Shown one piece after another: positions 1 through 7,645 of a DNA stretch of 64,000 nucleotides; position 1 is the stretch's first letter; every line of letters starts with the position of its first letter. A program made the position numbers and the translations under genes. Below the pieces are notes generated by a model that made no database searches, was not told where the DNA came from, and saw nothing but the letters and a program-made list of their open reading frames with translations. The stretch is taken from positions 5,799,501 to 5,863,500 of the forward strand of contig NZ_AP023360.1 in NCBI RefSeq assembly GCF_018326265.1, in the 5' to 3' direction. This DNA is from Catellatospora sp. IY07-71. Lineage in GTDB: Bacteria > Actinomycetota > Actinomycetes > Mycobacteriales > Micromonosporaceae.

Positions 1-449
1 TAGTCGCCGTAGCGGGCCGCGACGTCGGGGGCCTGCTCGCACAGGTCGAGCTCGTTGACGATGCTGACGTCGACCAGGGGGCGCAGCTGGGCGGCGGTGA
101 GGGTCTGGGCGGTGCCGGTGAAGCGGTCGTGGACGTGCCCGGTCGCGGCGAGCTGCCGCCAGGTGGCCTTGCGCAGGGTGGCGGCGTAGCGGTAGACGAT
201 CTGCTCGGCGTGCTCGCCGGCGGCGGCGCGCAGCAGGTCGCGCTCGTCGAGGGTGAGCAGCGCGGTGGCGAAGCCGTCGGTGCCGTACGCGGCGTGGGCG
301 AGCCCGGCCAGGGCGGTGGCCTCGGGCAGGCCGTGCCCGGCGAGCCGGTCGTGCACGCGTGTCAGGTGGGCGTGCAGGGTGCCGCCGGGGTGGGCGATGG
401 TGTCGGCGCCGCGCTCGGCCAGCAGCGCCTGGACGTCCTGCACGCTCAT
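1..449 (-). CDS. DUF6817-like protein, 3' end outside window
   Basis: The reading frame runs leftward from an ATG at 449 and is still open at base 1, so about 149 residues are visible and the C-terminus is missing. The N-terminus contains HPGGTLHAHL and HAAYGTDGF, a histidine-rich pattern I associate with the DUF6817 family; its molecular function is unknown to me. No Shine-Dalgarno sequence precedes the start. Instead TAGGGT lies 6 nt upstream on the same strand, which suggests a leaderless transcript and supports this start. It is transcribed in the same direction as no close partner: the next gene on this strand starts at 1103 and ends 79 bases upstream. The family call is from memory of the pattern. 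Confidence 0.7.
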   Translation of the reverse strand, partial: MSVQDVQALLAERGADTIAHPGGTLHAHLTRVHDRLAGHGLPEATALAGLAHAAYGTDGFATALLTLDERDLLRAAAGEHAEQIVYRYAATLRKATWRQLAATGHVHDRFTGTAQTLTAAQLRPLVDVSIVNELDLCEQAPDVAARYGD

Positions 450-455
450 GGCCTG

Positions 456-461
456 ACCCTA
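456..461 (-). promoter_or_regulatory. -10 hexamer TAGGGT, leaderless start at 449
   Basis: TAGGGT on the minus strand ends 6 nt before the ATG at 449. A start point at or next to the A of the ATG is expected. No ribosome binding site is present. Confidence 0.5.
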
Positions 462-527
462 GGTGCACGCGGTGGGGCGCTCAACGGTGTGTGGCGGGGT
501 TCATCGCCGCCCGTGCGGCGGGTGTGG

Positions 528-1103
528 TCAGGGGCGGGCGGCGCGCCAGGACCAGTCGGTGCGGCGGGGGTGGCCGGGCAGCTCGCCGCGGCCGGTGCAC
601 CACAGCAGGACCGCGGGCGGGTCGCCGCCGGGGGCGTCGGGGAACAGCCGGTGCAGCACCAGCATGGCGAGGTCGGCGGGGATGGTCCAGACGACGCCGA
701 GGCCCTGGGTGATGTCGTGGGTGTGCAGGAGGGTCTCGGCCATGCCCATGGCGGCGAAGCCGCTGGGGTCGCACGGGCCCCAGTGCCAGGCGCGCAGCTC
801 GGGCCCGGCCGCGGCGAGCGCGACCGACAGCAGCCCGCCCGATGCGGTCATGATCTGCAAGATCTGGGCAACGGTGGCGTCGGGCCGGACCGTCAGGTCG
901 CACGGGAGGTAGGCGTCGTCCGGCGCGGCGGCCACCTGCCCGGCGTAGGCGAGCAGGTCGTGGGCGATGTGCGCGGCGGTGTCGCGGCAGGTCCAGTCCA
1001 GCGGGCCGGCGGGCACGCTCCAGTCGGCGTCGAGGTGGGCGGCGAGCACCGTGGCAGCGGCGTGCCTGGCCTGGTCGAGGTCGGTGTGGTCGGGATCGCG
1101 CAT
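528..1103 (-). CDS. Maleylpyruvate isomerase/DinB-fold family protein
   Basis: 191 aa. The N-terminal half (WTCRDTAAHIAHDLLAYAGQ, about residues 38-57) resembles the mycothiol-dependent maleylpyruvate isomerase N-terminal domain, a four-helix DinB-type fold. A second histidine-bearing helix follows (AAMGMAETLLHTHDITQGLG, about 117-136). Proteins of this fold bind a metal through three histidines and often act as thiol-dependent transferases or isomerases. The substrate cannot be told from sequence. Actinobacteria carry many paralogues. The start is preceded by CACAGT 6 nt upstream, compatible with a leaderless or near-leaderless message. Confidence 0.75.
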   Translation of the reverse strand: MRDPDHTDLDQARHAAATVLAAHLDADWSVPAGPLDWTCRDTAAHIAHDLLAYAGQVAAAPDDAYLPCDLTVRPDATVAQILQIMTASGGLLSVALAAAGPELRAWHWGPCDPSGFAAMGMAETLLHTHDITQGLGVVWTIPADLAMLVLHRLFPDAPGGDPPAVLLWCTGRGELPGHPRRTDWSWRAARP

Positions 1104-1164
1104 GGGTGGACTGTGTCACGTGCGGGCGGCCCGCCGACACTTGTTTGCGCTGGTCCTTGAAACT

Positions 1165-1173
1165 GTTAGCAAG
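1165..1173 (+). promoter_or_regulatory. Candidate LacI-type half-operator GTTAGCAAG
   Basis: GTTAGCAAG here is the exact reverse complement of CTTGCTAAC at 1315-1323. Both are preceded by GAAACT. They bracket the malE leader region by about 140 bp. Actinobacterial MalR operators are known to contain CTTGCAA-type half-sites, so these are candidate sites for the repressor encoded at 4664. This is inference. Confidence 0.35.
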
Positions 1174-1296
1174 GTCTTCCGATTGATTTCATTAGATCAG
1201 CGCCCTGTGAACGGGGTCACGCATGCATCTGGTCCTGGTTTGGGCTGATTTTGGGACGCCGTTTGGTAACGGCCTTGCGGCGAGAGTCGCAAAGAC

Positions 1297-1323
1297 TTTC
1301 TGAACCAGAAACTTCTTGCTAAC
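1297..1323 (+). promoter_or_regulatory. Candidate operator cluster before malE
   Basis: The palindrome TTTCTG-AAC-CAGAAA occupies 1297-1311 and the half-site CTTGCTAAC occupies 1315-1323, about 30-60 bases before the malE ribosome binding site. It could bind the LacI-type repressor at the end of the cluster. No experiment is implied. Confidence 0.35.
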
Positions 1324-1364
1324 GTCCCGCGCTGACAGGACAGGCAACCCCCGAGGAGCGAATA

Positions 1365-2663
1365 ATGCGTCGCACCGCCAGAGGGATCGCCGTTCTTGCC
1401 TCCGCCGCCATCGCACTCGCGGTTGCGGCCTGTGGCAACGACGCGACCGAGGCACCCCAGAAGACCGACCCCGCGGCCCTGTCGGCCGAGCTGACGTGGT
1501 GGGACACGTCGGACCCCGCGAACGAGGGCCCGGCGTACAAGCAGCTCATCGCCGACTTCAACAAGACCTACCCGAACGTCAAGATCAACTACCAGTCGGT
1601 CCCGTTCGGCGAGGCGCAGAACAAGTTCAAGACCGCCGCCGCGGCCAAGTCCGGCGCCCCGGACATCCTGCGCGCCGAGGTGGCGTGGGTGCCGGAGTTC
1701 GCCTCCCTGGGCTACCTGTACAACCTCGACGGCAGCGAGCTGCTGGCCGACGAGTCGGACTTCTTCGCGACCCCGATGTCGTCGAACAAGTTCGACGGCA
1801 AGACCTACGGCGTCCCGCAGGTCACCGACTCGCTCGCCCTGATGTACAACAAGAAGATCTTCGCCGACGCCGGCATCACCGAGGCGCCGAAGACCTGGGC
1901 CGACGTGAAGACCGCCGCCGCGACCATCAAGGCCAAGACCAAGAAGGACGGCCTGTTCATCAACGCGGGCGGCTACTTCCTGCTGCCGTTCATCTACGGT
2001 GAGGGCGGCGACCTGGTCGACGCCGCGGGCAAGAAGATCGTCGTGAACTCCGAGGCCAACGTCGCCGGCATCAAGGTCGCCGCCGACCTGGTCAAGTCCG
2101 GCGCCGCGGTCAAGCCGCCGGCCAGCGACTCCTACGGCACCATGATGACCCTGTTCAAGGAGCAGAAGGTCGCCATGATCATCAACGGCCCGTGGGAGGT
2201 CAACAACGTCCGCAACGCTCCGGCGTTCGGCGGCATCGAGAACCTCGGCGTCGCCGCGGTCCCGGCGGGCTCGGCCAAGGCCGGCGCCCCGGTCGGCGGT
2301 CACAACTACGTGCTGTGGTCGGGCATGCCGCAGGAGAAGGCCGCCGCGGCCATCGCCTTCGTCAAGTTCATGTCCTCGGCCCAGTCGCAGGCGTTCCTGG
2401 CCGACAAGCTGGGCGTGCTGCCGACCCGCCAGTCGGCGTACCAGATCGACTCGGTGAAGAACAACGCGATCATCGCCGCGTTCCAGCCGGTCGTGGCCTC
2501 CGCCGTGGCGCGTCCGTGGATCCCGGAGGGCGGCCAGTTCTTCGGCCCGCTCGACACCATGGCCACCGAGGTCCTGATCCAGGGCAAGGACCCGAAGGGC
2601 TCGCTCGACGCGGTCGCGAACAAGTACAAGACCGAGGTCGTCAAGGACTACGCCGCGTCCTGA
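1365..2663 (+). CDS. malE: Maltose-type ABC transporter substrate-binding lipoprotein
   Basis: 432 aa. It binds an oligosaccharide outside the membrane and delivers it to the permeases encoded just downstream. The N-terminus is a lipoprotein signal peptide with lipobox VAAC, so Cys23 would be lipidated. The mature part follows the family-1 solute-binding fold: LTWWDTSDPANEGPAYKQL near residue 44, then GVPQVTDSLALMYNKKIF, KTWADVK and GPWEV. This matches my memory of the Streptomyces maltose-binding protein closely. The start has GAGGAG 6 nt upstream. Maltose or another alpha-glucoside is the likely ligand, but no glycosidase is encoded in the cluster to confirm it. No ATPase gene is present, so the usual shared ATPase (MsiK) must be encoded elsewhere. 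Confidence 0.85.
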   Translation: MRRTARGIAVLASAAIALAVAACGNDATEAPQKTDPAALSAELTWWDTSDPANEGPAYKQLIADFNKTYPNVKINYQSVPFGEAQNKFKTAAAAKSGAPDILRAEVAWVPEFASLGYLYNLDGSELLADESDFFATPMSSNKFDGKTYGVPQVTDSLALMYNKKIFADAGITEAPKTWADVKTAAATIKAKTKKDGLFINAGGYFLLPFIYGEGGDLVDAAGKKIVVNSEANVAGIKVAADLVKSGAAVKPPASDSYGTMMTLFKEQKVAMIINGPWEVNNVRNAPAFGGIENLGVAAVPAGSAKAGAPVGGHNYVLWSGMPQEKAAAAIAFVKFMSSAQSQAFLADKLGVLPTRQSAYQIDSVKNNAIIAAFQPVVASAVARPWIPEGGQFFGPLDTMATEVLIQGKDPKGSLDAVANKYKTEVVKDYAAS

Positions 2664-2671
2664 CCCTCGAC

Positions 2672-2704
2672 CCGAGGCCGGTCCCCGCGCGGGACCGGCC
2701 TCGG
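2672..2704 (+). terminator. Intra-operon hairpin after malE
   Basis: A perfect 14-bp stem (2672-2685 with 2691-2704) closes a 5-nt loop and is followed by CCCCTTT. It lies between malE and malF. Such hairpins commonly stabilise the abundant binding-protein mRNA or partly terminate transcription so that less permease is made. Confidence 0.8.
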
Positions 2705-2747
2705 CCCCTTTCCCGTAGCACCCCTCATCCCCCCTCGGAGCACGCCC

Positions 2748-3770
2748 GTGAGCACAGCCACCGCCACGCCGCCGGCCCGGACCAGTCCCCCGCCGCCGCG
2801 CGACACCCGACGACCCGGGCGGCTGCGCCGCAGCTGGGACAAGCACTGGTACGCCTGGGTGATGGTCGCGCCCGTCGTGATCGTGCTCGGGGTGCTGATC
2901 TTCTACCCGCTCGGCCGCGGCATCCTGCTGTCGTTCACGAACCTGACCGAGGCCAACCAGCTCGCCGAGATCTGCACCAAGTCGATCACCGGCAGCGAGG
3001 TGTGCAAGCCGAACCCCAGCGCCTGGGAGGTCGTCGGGTTCGACAACTACGTGGACCTGCTGTCCGGCCGGGTCGGTGAGTTCTGGCGGCAGTTCGGCGT
3101 GACCCTGCTGTGGACGGTCAGCTGCGTGGTGTTCCACTACGGCATCGGCCTGGGCCTGGCCGTGCTGCTCAACCGGCCGCTGCGCGGGCGCGGGATCTAC
3201 CGCGTGCTGCTGATCCTGCCGTGGGCGGTGCCCGCGTTCGTGTCGGCGTTCGCCTGGCGGTTCATGTTCAACGAGCAGTTCGGCGTGATCAACACCCTGT
3301 TCGAGGCGGTCGGGCTGGACCGCGCGGAGTGGTTCGCCGACTGGAGGACCGCGCTGCTCACCGCGGTCGTCACCAACATCTGGGTCGGCGTGCCGTTCAT
3401 GATGGTCACGCTGCTCGGCGGCATGCAGACCATCCCCAGCGAGCAGTACGAGGCCGCCGAGATCGACGGCGCCACCCCCTGGCAGCGCTTCGTCAACGTC
3501 ACCCTGCCCGGCCTGCGCCCGGTCAGCATGACCGTGCTGCTGCTCGGCACGATCTGGACGTTCAACATGTTCCCGATCATCTTCCTGGTCACCGGCGGTG
3601 AGCCCGCCGGCGGCACCGAGATCCTGGTGACCGGCGCGTACCGGGCCGCGTTCGAGGGCATCCGCAACTACTCGCTGGCCTCGACGTACGGCGTGCTGAT
3701 CCTGTCCATCCTGCTGGTGTTCTCGGTGCTGTACCGGCGGGCGCTGCGCAAGCAAGGCGAGGTGTGGTGA
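2748..3770 (+). CDS. malF: Sugar ABC transporter permease, MalF type
   Basis: 340 aa membrane protein. The first 35 residues are proline- and arginine-rich and cytoplasmic. The first membrane helix spans about 38-58, and five more follow after an external segment. The EAA loop that docks on the ATPase is at about 235-255 (EAAEIDGATPW). Residues 66-95, with two cysteines, form an external insert before the permease core. It pairs with the MalG-type permease that overlaps its stop codon. The start is a GTG with a CGGAGC sequence upstream. Confidence 0.85.
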   Translation: MSTATATPPARTSPPPPRDTRRPGRLRRSWDKHWYAWVMVAPVVIVLGVLIFYPLGRGILLSFTNLTEANQLAEICTKSITGSEVCKPNPSAWEVVGFDNYVDLLSGRVGEFWRQFGVTLLWTVSCVVFHYGIGLGLAVLLNRPLRGRGIYRVLLILPWAVPAFVSAFAWRFMFNEQFGVINTLFEAVGLDRAEWFADWRTALLTAVVTNIWVGVPFMMVTLLGGMQTIPSEQYEAAEIDGATPWQRFVNVTLPGLRPVSMTVLLLGTIWTFNMFPIIFLVTGGEPAGGTEILVTGAYRAAFEGIRNYSLASTYGVLILSILLVFSVLYRRALRKQGEVW

Positions 3771-4663
3771 CCATGACCGTCACTCCGATGGCCGCCCCGG
3801 CCCCGAAGGCGCCCGGCGCCGGCCCCCGCGGCCGCAGCCGCCGCAGCCCCCTGGCCAGCATCGGCCTGCACGCGACCCTGATCGGCGCGTCGCTGATCGC
3901 GGTGTTCCCGATCGCGTGGGTGGTGCTGAGCTCCTTCAAGCCGGGCCAGTGGGTGCAGAGCAGCGAGCTGTCCCTGGTCAAGGAACCGACCCTGGCCAAC
4001 TACGAGTACGTGCTGACGCAGACGAACTTCCCGACCTGGATGCTGAACTCGGTCATCATCGCGGCGTGCACGATGCTCATCGGCATCCTGATGTCGGCCA
4101 CCACCGGTTACGCCCTGTCGCGGTTCAACTTCCCCGGCCGGCGGCACCTGCTGATGGTGTTCCTGGTGACGCAGATGTTCCCGGTGGCCATCCTGATCGT
4201 GCCGATCTACCAGATCATGGCCGCGCTCGGGCTGATCAACACGCACGCGTCGCTGGTCATCGCGTACCTGACGATCGCGGTGCCGTTCTGCTCGTGGATG
4301 CTCAAGGGGTACTTCGACTCGATCTCCACGTCGCTGGACGAGGCCGCCTCCATCGACGGCGCCGGCCCGTTCGCCACGTTCTGGAAGGTGATCCTGCCGC
4401 TGGCCCGGCCCGGCATCGCGGTCACCGCGTTCTACAGCTTCCTGACCGCGTGGGGCGAGGTGGCGTACGCGTCGGCGTTCATCCAGACCGACGACAGGTT
4501 CACCCTGGCCTACGGCATGCAGCAGTTCGTGCCGCAGTTCAACGCCCAGTGGGAGTACCTGACCGCCGCCGCGGTGCTGGTGACGGTGCCCGCCGCGCTC
4601 GTGTTCCTGTACGCCCAGCGCCACCTGGTGTCCGGCCTGACCGCCGGCGGGACGAAGGGCTGA
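3767..4663 (+). CDS. malG: Sugar ABC transporter permease, MalG type
   Basis: About 298 aa with six predicted membrane helices and an EAA loop near residues 192-200 (DEAASIDGAGPF). It is the second half of the permease heterodimer. The GTG at 3767 overlaps the malF stop as GTGA, the usual sign of translational coupling. A GTG at 3764 and an ATG at 3773 are alternative starts. The N-terminal 30 residues are rich in Pro, Ala and Arg and precede the first helix. The following lacI-type gene starts on the base after this stop. Confidence 0.85.
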   Translation: MTMTVTPMAAPAPKAPGAGPRGRSRRSPLASIGLHATLIGASLIAVFPIAWVVLSSFKPGQWVQSSELSLVKEPTLANYEYVLTQTNFPTWMLNSVIIAACTMLIGILMSATTGYALSRFNFPGRRHLLMVFLVTQMFPVAILIVPIYQIMAALGLINTHASLVIAYLTIAVPFCSWMLKGYFDSISTSLDEAASIDGAGPFATFWKVILPLARPGIAVTAFYSFLTAWGEVAYASAFIQTDDRFTLAYGMQQFVPQFNAQWEYLTAAAVLVTVPAALVFLYAQRHLVSGLTAGGTKG

Positions 4664-5674
4664 GTGGGCACGCGGGCACGCCTGGCTGACATCGCCGCCC
4701 AGGCGCAGGTCAGCCAGGCCACCGTGTCACGGGTGCTCAACGACCGGCCGGGGGCCTCGGCGGCCACCCGCCAGGCGGTGCTGACCGCGCTGGACGTGCT
4801 CGGCTACGAGCGCCCCGGCCACCTGCACCGCACCGGCGCGGGGCTGGTCGGGCTGATCCTGCCCGAGCTGGACAACCCGATCTTCCCGGCGTTCGCGCAG
4901 ATCGCCGAGTCGACGCTGGCCCAGCAGGGCTACACCTCCATGCTGTGCACGCAGACGCCGGGCACGGTCAGCGAGGACGAGTACGTCGACATGATGCGCG
5001 AGCGCGACGTCGCCGGGATCATCGTCATGTCCGGCATGCACGCCGCCGCCGACGGCGACCCGGGCCGCTACCACCGGCTGACCACCGACGGGGTGCCGCT
5101 GGTGCTGGTCAACGGGTACCTGCCGGGCGTCGCGGCGCCGTTCGTGTCGTGCGACGAGCACGCCGCGGCCGAGCTGGCCGTGGCGCACCTGGCCTCGCTC
5201 GGGCACCGGCGCATCGGGCTGATCTGCGGCCCGCGCCGGTTCACCCCGACCCGGCGCAAGGTGGCCGGGTTCGCCCAGGCGATGACCGGCCTGCACGACG
5301 GCGACCTCGAAGACCTGATCGAGATCGCGCCGTTCGGCGTCGAGGGCGGCCACGGCGCCGCGCTGCGGCTGCTCGAACGGGGCGTCACGGCCGTGCTGTG
5401 CGGATCGGACCTGATGGCGCTGGGCGCGATCCGGGCCGTGCGCGAGCGGGGCCTGTCCGTGCCCGCCGACGTGTCGGTGGTCGGGTTCGACGACTCGCTG
5501 CTGATGGCGTACACCGACCCGCCGCTGACCACGCTGCGCCAGCCGGTCCGGGCCATGGCCCAGGCGGCGGTGCGGGCGCTGCTCGACGAGATCGGCGGCT
5601 ACGCCGCCCCGCACAGCGAGTACATGTTCCGGCCCGAACTCGTGGTGCGCGGCTCCACGGCGGCGCTGCGCTGA
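4664..5674 (+). CDS. LacI family transcriptional repressor
   Basis: 336 aa. The N-terminal helix-turn-helix reads LADIAAQAQVSQATVSRVLN (about residues 6-25), the classic LacI signature. The hinge helix follows. The rest is a periplasmic-binding-protein-like sensor domain (VGLILPELDNPIF; GFDDSLLMAYTDPPLTTLRQ). It starts with GTG directly after the malG stop, so it is very probably co-transcribed and feeds back on malEFG. It may be the local MalR, binding the CTTGCTAAC/GTTAGCAAG elements before malE. In Streptomyces, malR sits upstream and divergent; here it is last in the operon. Confidence 0.88.
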   Translation: MGTRARLADIAAQAQVSQATVSRVLNDRPGASAATRQAVLTALDVLGYERPGHLHRTGAGLVGLILPELDNPIFPAFAQIAESTLAQQGYTSMLCTQTPGTVSEDEYVDMMRERDVAGIIVMSGMHAAADGDPGRYHRLTTDGVPLVLVNGYLPGVAAPFVSCDEHAAAELAVAHLASLGHRRIGLICGPRRFTPTRRKVAGFAQAMTGLHDGDLEDLIEIAPFGVEGGHGAALRLLERGVTAVLCGSDLMALGAIRAVRERGLSVPADVSVVGFDDSLLMAYTDPPLTTLRQPVRAMAQAAVRALLDEIGGYAAPHSEYMFRPELVVRGSTAALR

Positions 5675-5695
5675 CCACGTTCCCCCCGGCGTGCT

Positions 5696-5701
5696 TAGGA
5701 T
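5696..5701 (+). promoter_or_regulatory. -10 hexamer TAGGAT, leaderless start at 5709
   Basis: TAGGAT ends 7 nt before the ATG at 5709 and no Shine-Dalgarno is visible. This selects 5709 over the in-frame ATG at 5700, which lies inside the hexamer. Confidence 0.55.
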
Positions 5702-5708
5702 GGCGAAC

Positions 5709-6080
5709 ATGACCTTGAGCAGACCGACCATCGACTTCCCCGAGGGCGCGCCCCCGGCGGAGCTGGAGATCACCGACCTGGTGGTGGGCGACGGCGAGGA
5801 GGCCACGCCCGGCCGCACCGTCGCCGTGCACTACCTCGGCGTCACCTTCCAGGGCGAGGAGTTCGACGCCTCCTGGAACCGCGGCTCCCCGTTCCAGTTC
5901 CAGCTCGGCGCGGGTCGCGTCATCGCCGGCTGGGACCAGGGCGTGGCCGGCATGCGCGTCGGCGGCCGCCGCAAACTCGTGATCCCGCCCCACCTCGCCT
6001 ACGGCAACCGCGGCGCCGGCGGCGTCATCAAACCCGGCGACACCCTCATCTTCGTCGTAGACCTCCTCAAGGTCTACTGA
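5709..6080 (+). CDS. FKBP-type peptidyl-prolyl cis-trans isomerase
   Basis: 123 aa from the chosen ATG. It speeds cis-trans isomerisation of proline peptide bonds and acts as a folding helper in the cytoplasm. The FKBP domain fills nearly the whole protein: VAVHYLGV, then FDASWNRG, the VIAGWDQGVAGMRVGGRRKL segment and LAYGNRG. The N-terminal MTLSRPTIDFPEG is typical of short actinobacterial FKBPs with no signal peptide. The preceding TAGGAT at 7 nt supports ATG 5709. An imperfect inverted repeat follows the gene at 6105-6173. Confidence 0.88.
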   Translation: MTLSRPTIDFPEGAPPAELEITDLVVGDGEEATPGRTVAVHYLGVTFQGEEFDASWNRGSPFQFQLGAGRVIAGWDQGVAGMRVGGRRKLVIPPHLAYGNRGAGGVIKPGDTLIFVVDLLKVY

Positions 6081-6104
6081 CCGCCCTGGCCCGCTCTCCC
6101 CCGC

Positions 6105-6173
6105 CGATCTTGCGCGGACTGTGGGTACGACACGCCCGTTCCGGGCATATCGACAACAGTTCGCGCAAGATCG
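6105..6173. repeat. Imperfect 18-bp inverted repeat after FKBP gene
   Basis: Arms 6105-6122 and 6156-6173 match at 17 of 18 positions and read CGATCTTGCGCG(G/A)ACTGT. The spacer is 33 nt. It could act as a terminator or be a dispersed hairpin repeat. The AAGATCG core also occurs in the repeat at 39007-39093. Confidence 0.65.
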
Positions 6174-6212
6174 TCGGGATCTTGGAGCGCGCGGCGGGGA
6201 GGGGCTTCGCGG

Positions 6213-6218
6213 TAGGGT
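6213..6218 (+). promoter_or_regulatory. -10 hexamer TAGGGT, leaderless start at 6225
   Basis: TAGGGT ends 6 nt before the GTG at 6225; no ribosome binding site is present. Confidence 0.5.
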
Positions 6219-6224
6219 ACGGCG

Positions 6225-6815
6225 GTGCCGTTGCTGAGCGTCTATGACCCGTTGCCCTGGGTGCCCCAGCGGGTGCTGGTGGCGGGGACGTCGGGGTCCG
6301 GGAAGACGACGTTGAGCACGGCCGTCGCCGAGGTGCTGGAGCTGCCGCGGGTGGAGCTGGACGCGCTGCACCACGGGACCGGCTGGCAGCCGCGGCCCAC
6401 CTTCGCCGCCGAGGTCGCCGCATTCGCGCAGCAGCCGCGCTGGGTGACCGAGTGGCAGTACACGAACAAGCTCGGGGACCTGCTCAGCGGCCGGGCCGAC
6501 ACGGTGCTGTGGCTGGACCACCCCCGCCGGCTGACGATGTGGCAGGTCACCCGGCGCACGGTGCTGCGCCGCTGGCGCCGCGAGCAGCTGTGGAACGGCA
6601 ACACCGAGGGGCCGCTGCGCACCGTGTTCACCGATCCCGAGCACGTGATCCGGTGGGCGTGGCGCACCCACGGCCAGCCCGGCCGGCGGGTGGCGGGGCT
6701 GCTGGAGTCCCGCGGGGAGCACGTCGCGGTGGTGCGGCTGCGCGGGCGGGCCCAGGTCCAGCGTTGGGTACGCAGGCTGCGCGAGGGCTCGCTGCTCAGC
6801 CCCGACCCGCAGTAG
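6225..6815 (+). CDS. Small P-loop nucleotide kinase-like protein (FlaR/adenylate-kinase-like)
   Basis: 196 aa with a Walker A motif GTSGSGKT at residues 21-28 in the first strand of a P-loop fold. LDALHHGTGW follows, as in the DNA-topology-modulation (FlaR) group of adenylate-kinase-like proteins. A Walker-B-like strand VLWLDHPR lies near 91-98 and an arginine-rich lid region follows. The group's substrate is not firmly established, so I call it an NTP-binding kinase-like protein. The GTG start is fixed by TAGGGT 6 nt upstream. Confidence 0.75.
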   Translation: MPLLSVYDPLPWVPQRVLVAGTSGSGKTTLSTAVAEVLELPRVELDALHHGTGWQPRPTFAAEVAAFAQQPRWVTEWQYTNKLGDLLSGRADTVLWLDHPRRLTMWQVTRRTVLRRWRREQLWNGNTEGPLRTVFTDPEHVIRWAWRTHGQPGRRVAGLLESRGEHVAVVRLRGRAQVQRWVRRLREGSLLSPDPQ

Positions 6816-6841
6816 CAACCTGCAGAGGCGGGCAAAGCGCC

Positions 6842-6847
6842 TAAACT
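6842..6847 (+). promoter_or_regulatory. -10 hexamer TAAACT, leaderless start at 6855
   Basis: TAAACT ends 7 nt before the ATG at 6855 and no ribosome binding site is seen. Confidence 0.55.
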
Positions 6848-6854
6848 CGGGCTT

Positions 6855-7532
6855 ATGGAGCTCTCACTGGCGGAGCAGCTGGTCCTGCTCAGTTACGACG
6901 ACACGACCGGCAGGCCGCTGGTGCCGATCAACCATCTCGACTTCGGCATCGAGGGAGCGGTCCTGCTGAGCCTGGCCAACGCGGGCCGGATCGCGACCCA
7001 ACGCGGCGAGGTCGTGGCGATCGACCGCACCCCGACCGGCGACCTGTCCCAGGACGCCGCCCTCATCGAGATCGCCGAGGATCACAAGGGCCACGCCCCC
7101 GACTGGTGGATCTACCACCTGGCCTCCCCGCACCACCGCCAGCGCCTGCTGGACGGGCTGGTCACCAAGGGGGTGCTGGAACGGGTCGACCACCGCGTCA
7201 TGGGCGTGTTCCACCGCCCCCGCTACCCCGAGGCGGACCGGGCACTGGAACGGAGCCTGATCGGCCACCTGCGCGAGGTGCTCGACCGCATCGCCACCCC
7301 CGACCGCGACTCGGTCAGCCTCCTGTCGCTGATCCACACCCTGATGCTGGACCGCCACCACTTCCCCGAGATGAACCGCGACGACATGCGGCACCGCATC
7401 CAGGAGCTCACCGAGGGCGAATGGTGCGGACCCGCCGTCGGCAAGGTCATCTACGCCATGAACATGGCCCTGATGGCTGCCATCACCGGCGGCGCCGCCT
7501 CCTCGTCCACCGCCGCCGTATCGGCCCACTGA
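6855..7532 (+). CDS. GPP34 family phosphoprotein
   Basis: 225 aa. It opens with LSLAEQLVLLSYDDTTGRPL, the hallmark of the GPP34 (GOLPH3/Vps74) family, and keeps the internal GAVLLSLANAGRI and DWWIYHLA segments. In eukaryotes the family binds phosphatidylinositol-4-phosphate at the Golgi. In actinobacteria the role is unknown, and many paralogues occur. The fold is helical, without membrane segments. It stands alone with its own leaderless-type promoter, and an inverted repeat follows the stop. Confidence 0.88.
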   Translation: MELSLAEQLVLLSYDDTTGRPLVPINHLDFGIEGAVLLSLANAGRIATQRGEVVAIDRTPTGDLSQDAALIEIAEDHKGHAPDWWIYHLASPHHRQRLLDGLVTKGVLERVDHRVMGVFHRPRYPEADRALERSLIGHLREVLDRIATPDRDSVSLLSLIHTLMLDRHHFPEMNRDDMRHRIQELTEGEWCGPAVGKVIYAMNMALMAAITGGAASSSTAAVSAH

Positions 7533-7539
7533 CGAAAGC

Positions 7540-7581
7540 AAGGGCACCTTCTTATCGTTTTCCGTAGTAGAAGGTGCCCTT
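7540..7581. terminator. 13-bp perfect inverted repeat, likely terminator
   Basis: Arms 7540-7552 and 7569-7581 are exact reverse complements, with a 16-nt T-rich loop. It starts 8 bases after the GPP34 stop codon. It could end transcription in both directions, though both neighbours point rightward. Confidence 0.75.
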
Positions 7582-7632
7582 CCTAACCGGCATGTCGCGC
7601 TGATCACGGTGCGTACTGCACCGGCGCCGTCC

Positions 7633-7638
7633 TACCGT
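7633..7638 (+). promoter_or_regulatory. -10 hexamer TACCGT, leaderless start at 7646
   Basis: TACCGT ends 7 nt before the ATG at 7646; the same hexamer and spacing occur before the gene at 9548 (6 nt there). Confidence 0.5.
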
Positions 7639-7645
7639 ACCGATC

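Noticed and set aside
1197-3755. 852-codon open frame on the minus strand opposite malE and malF
   Set aside because: It is a shadow of high-GC coding on the other strand: composition is Gly/Arg/Asp/Val-rich with no domain, while malE and malF are clear. The same applies to 58038-61082, 54143-56542 and 28588-30159 (minus).
7533-7600. CRISPR-like repeat
   Set aside because: It is a single inverted repeat, not a regularly spaced array, and there are no cas genes in the window.
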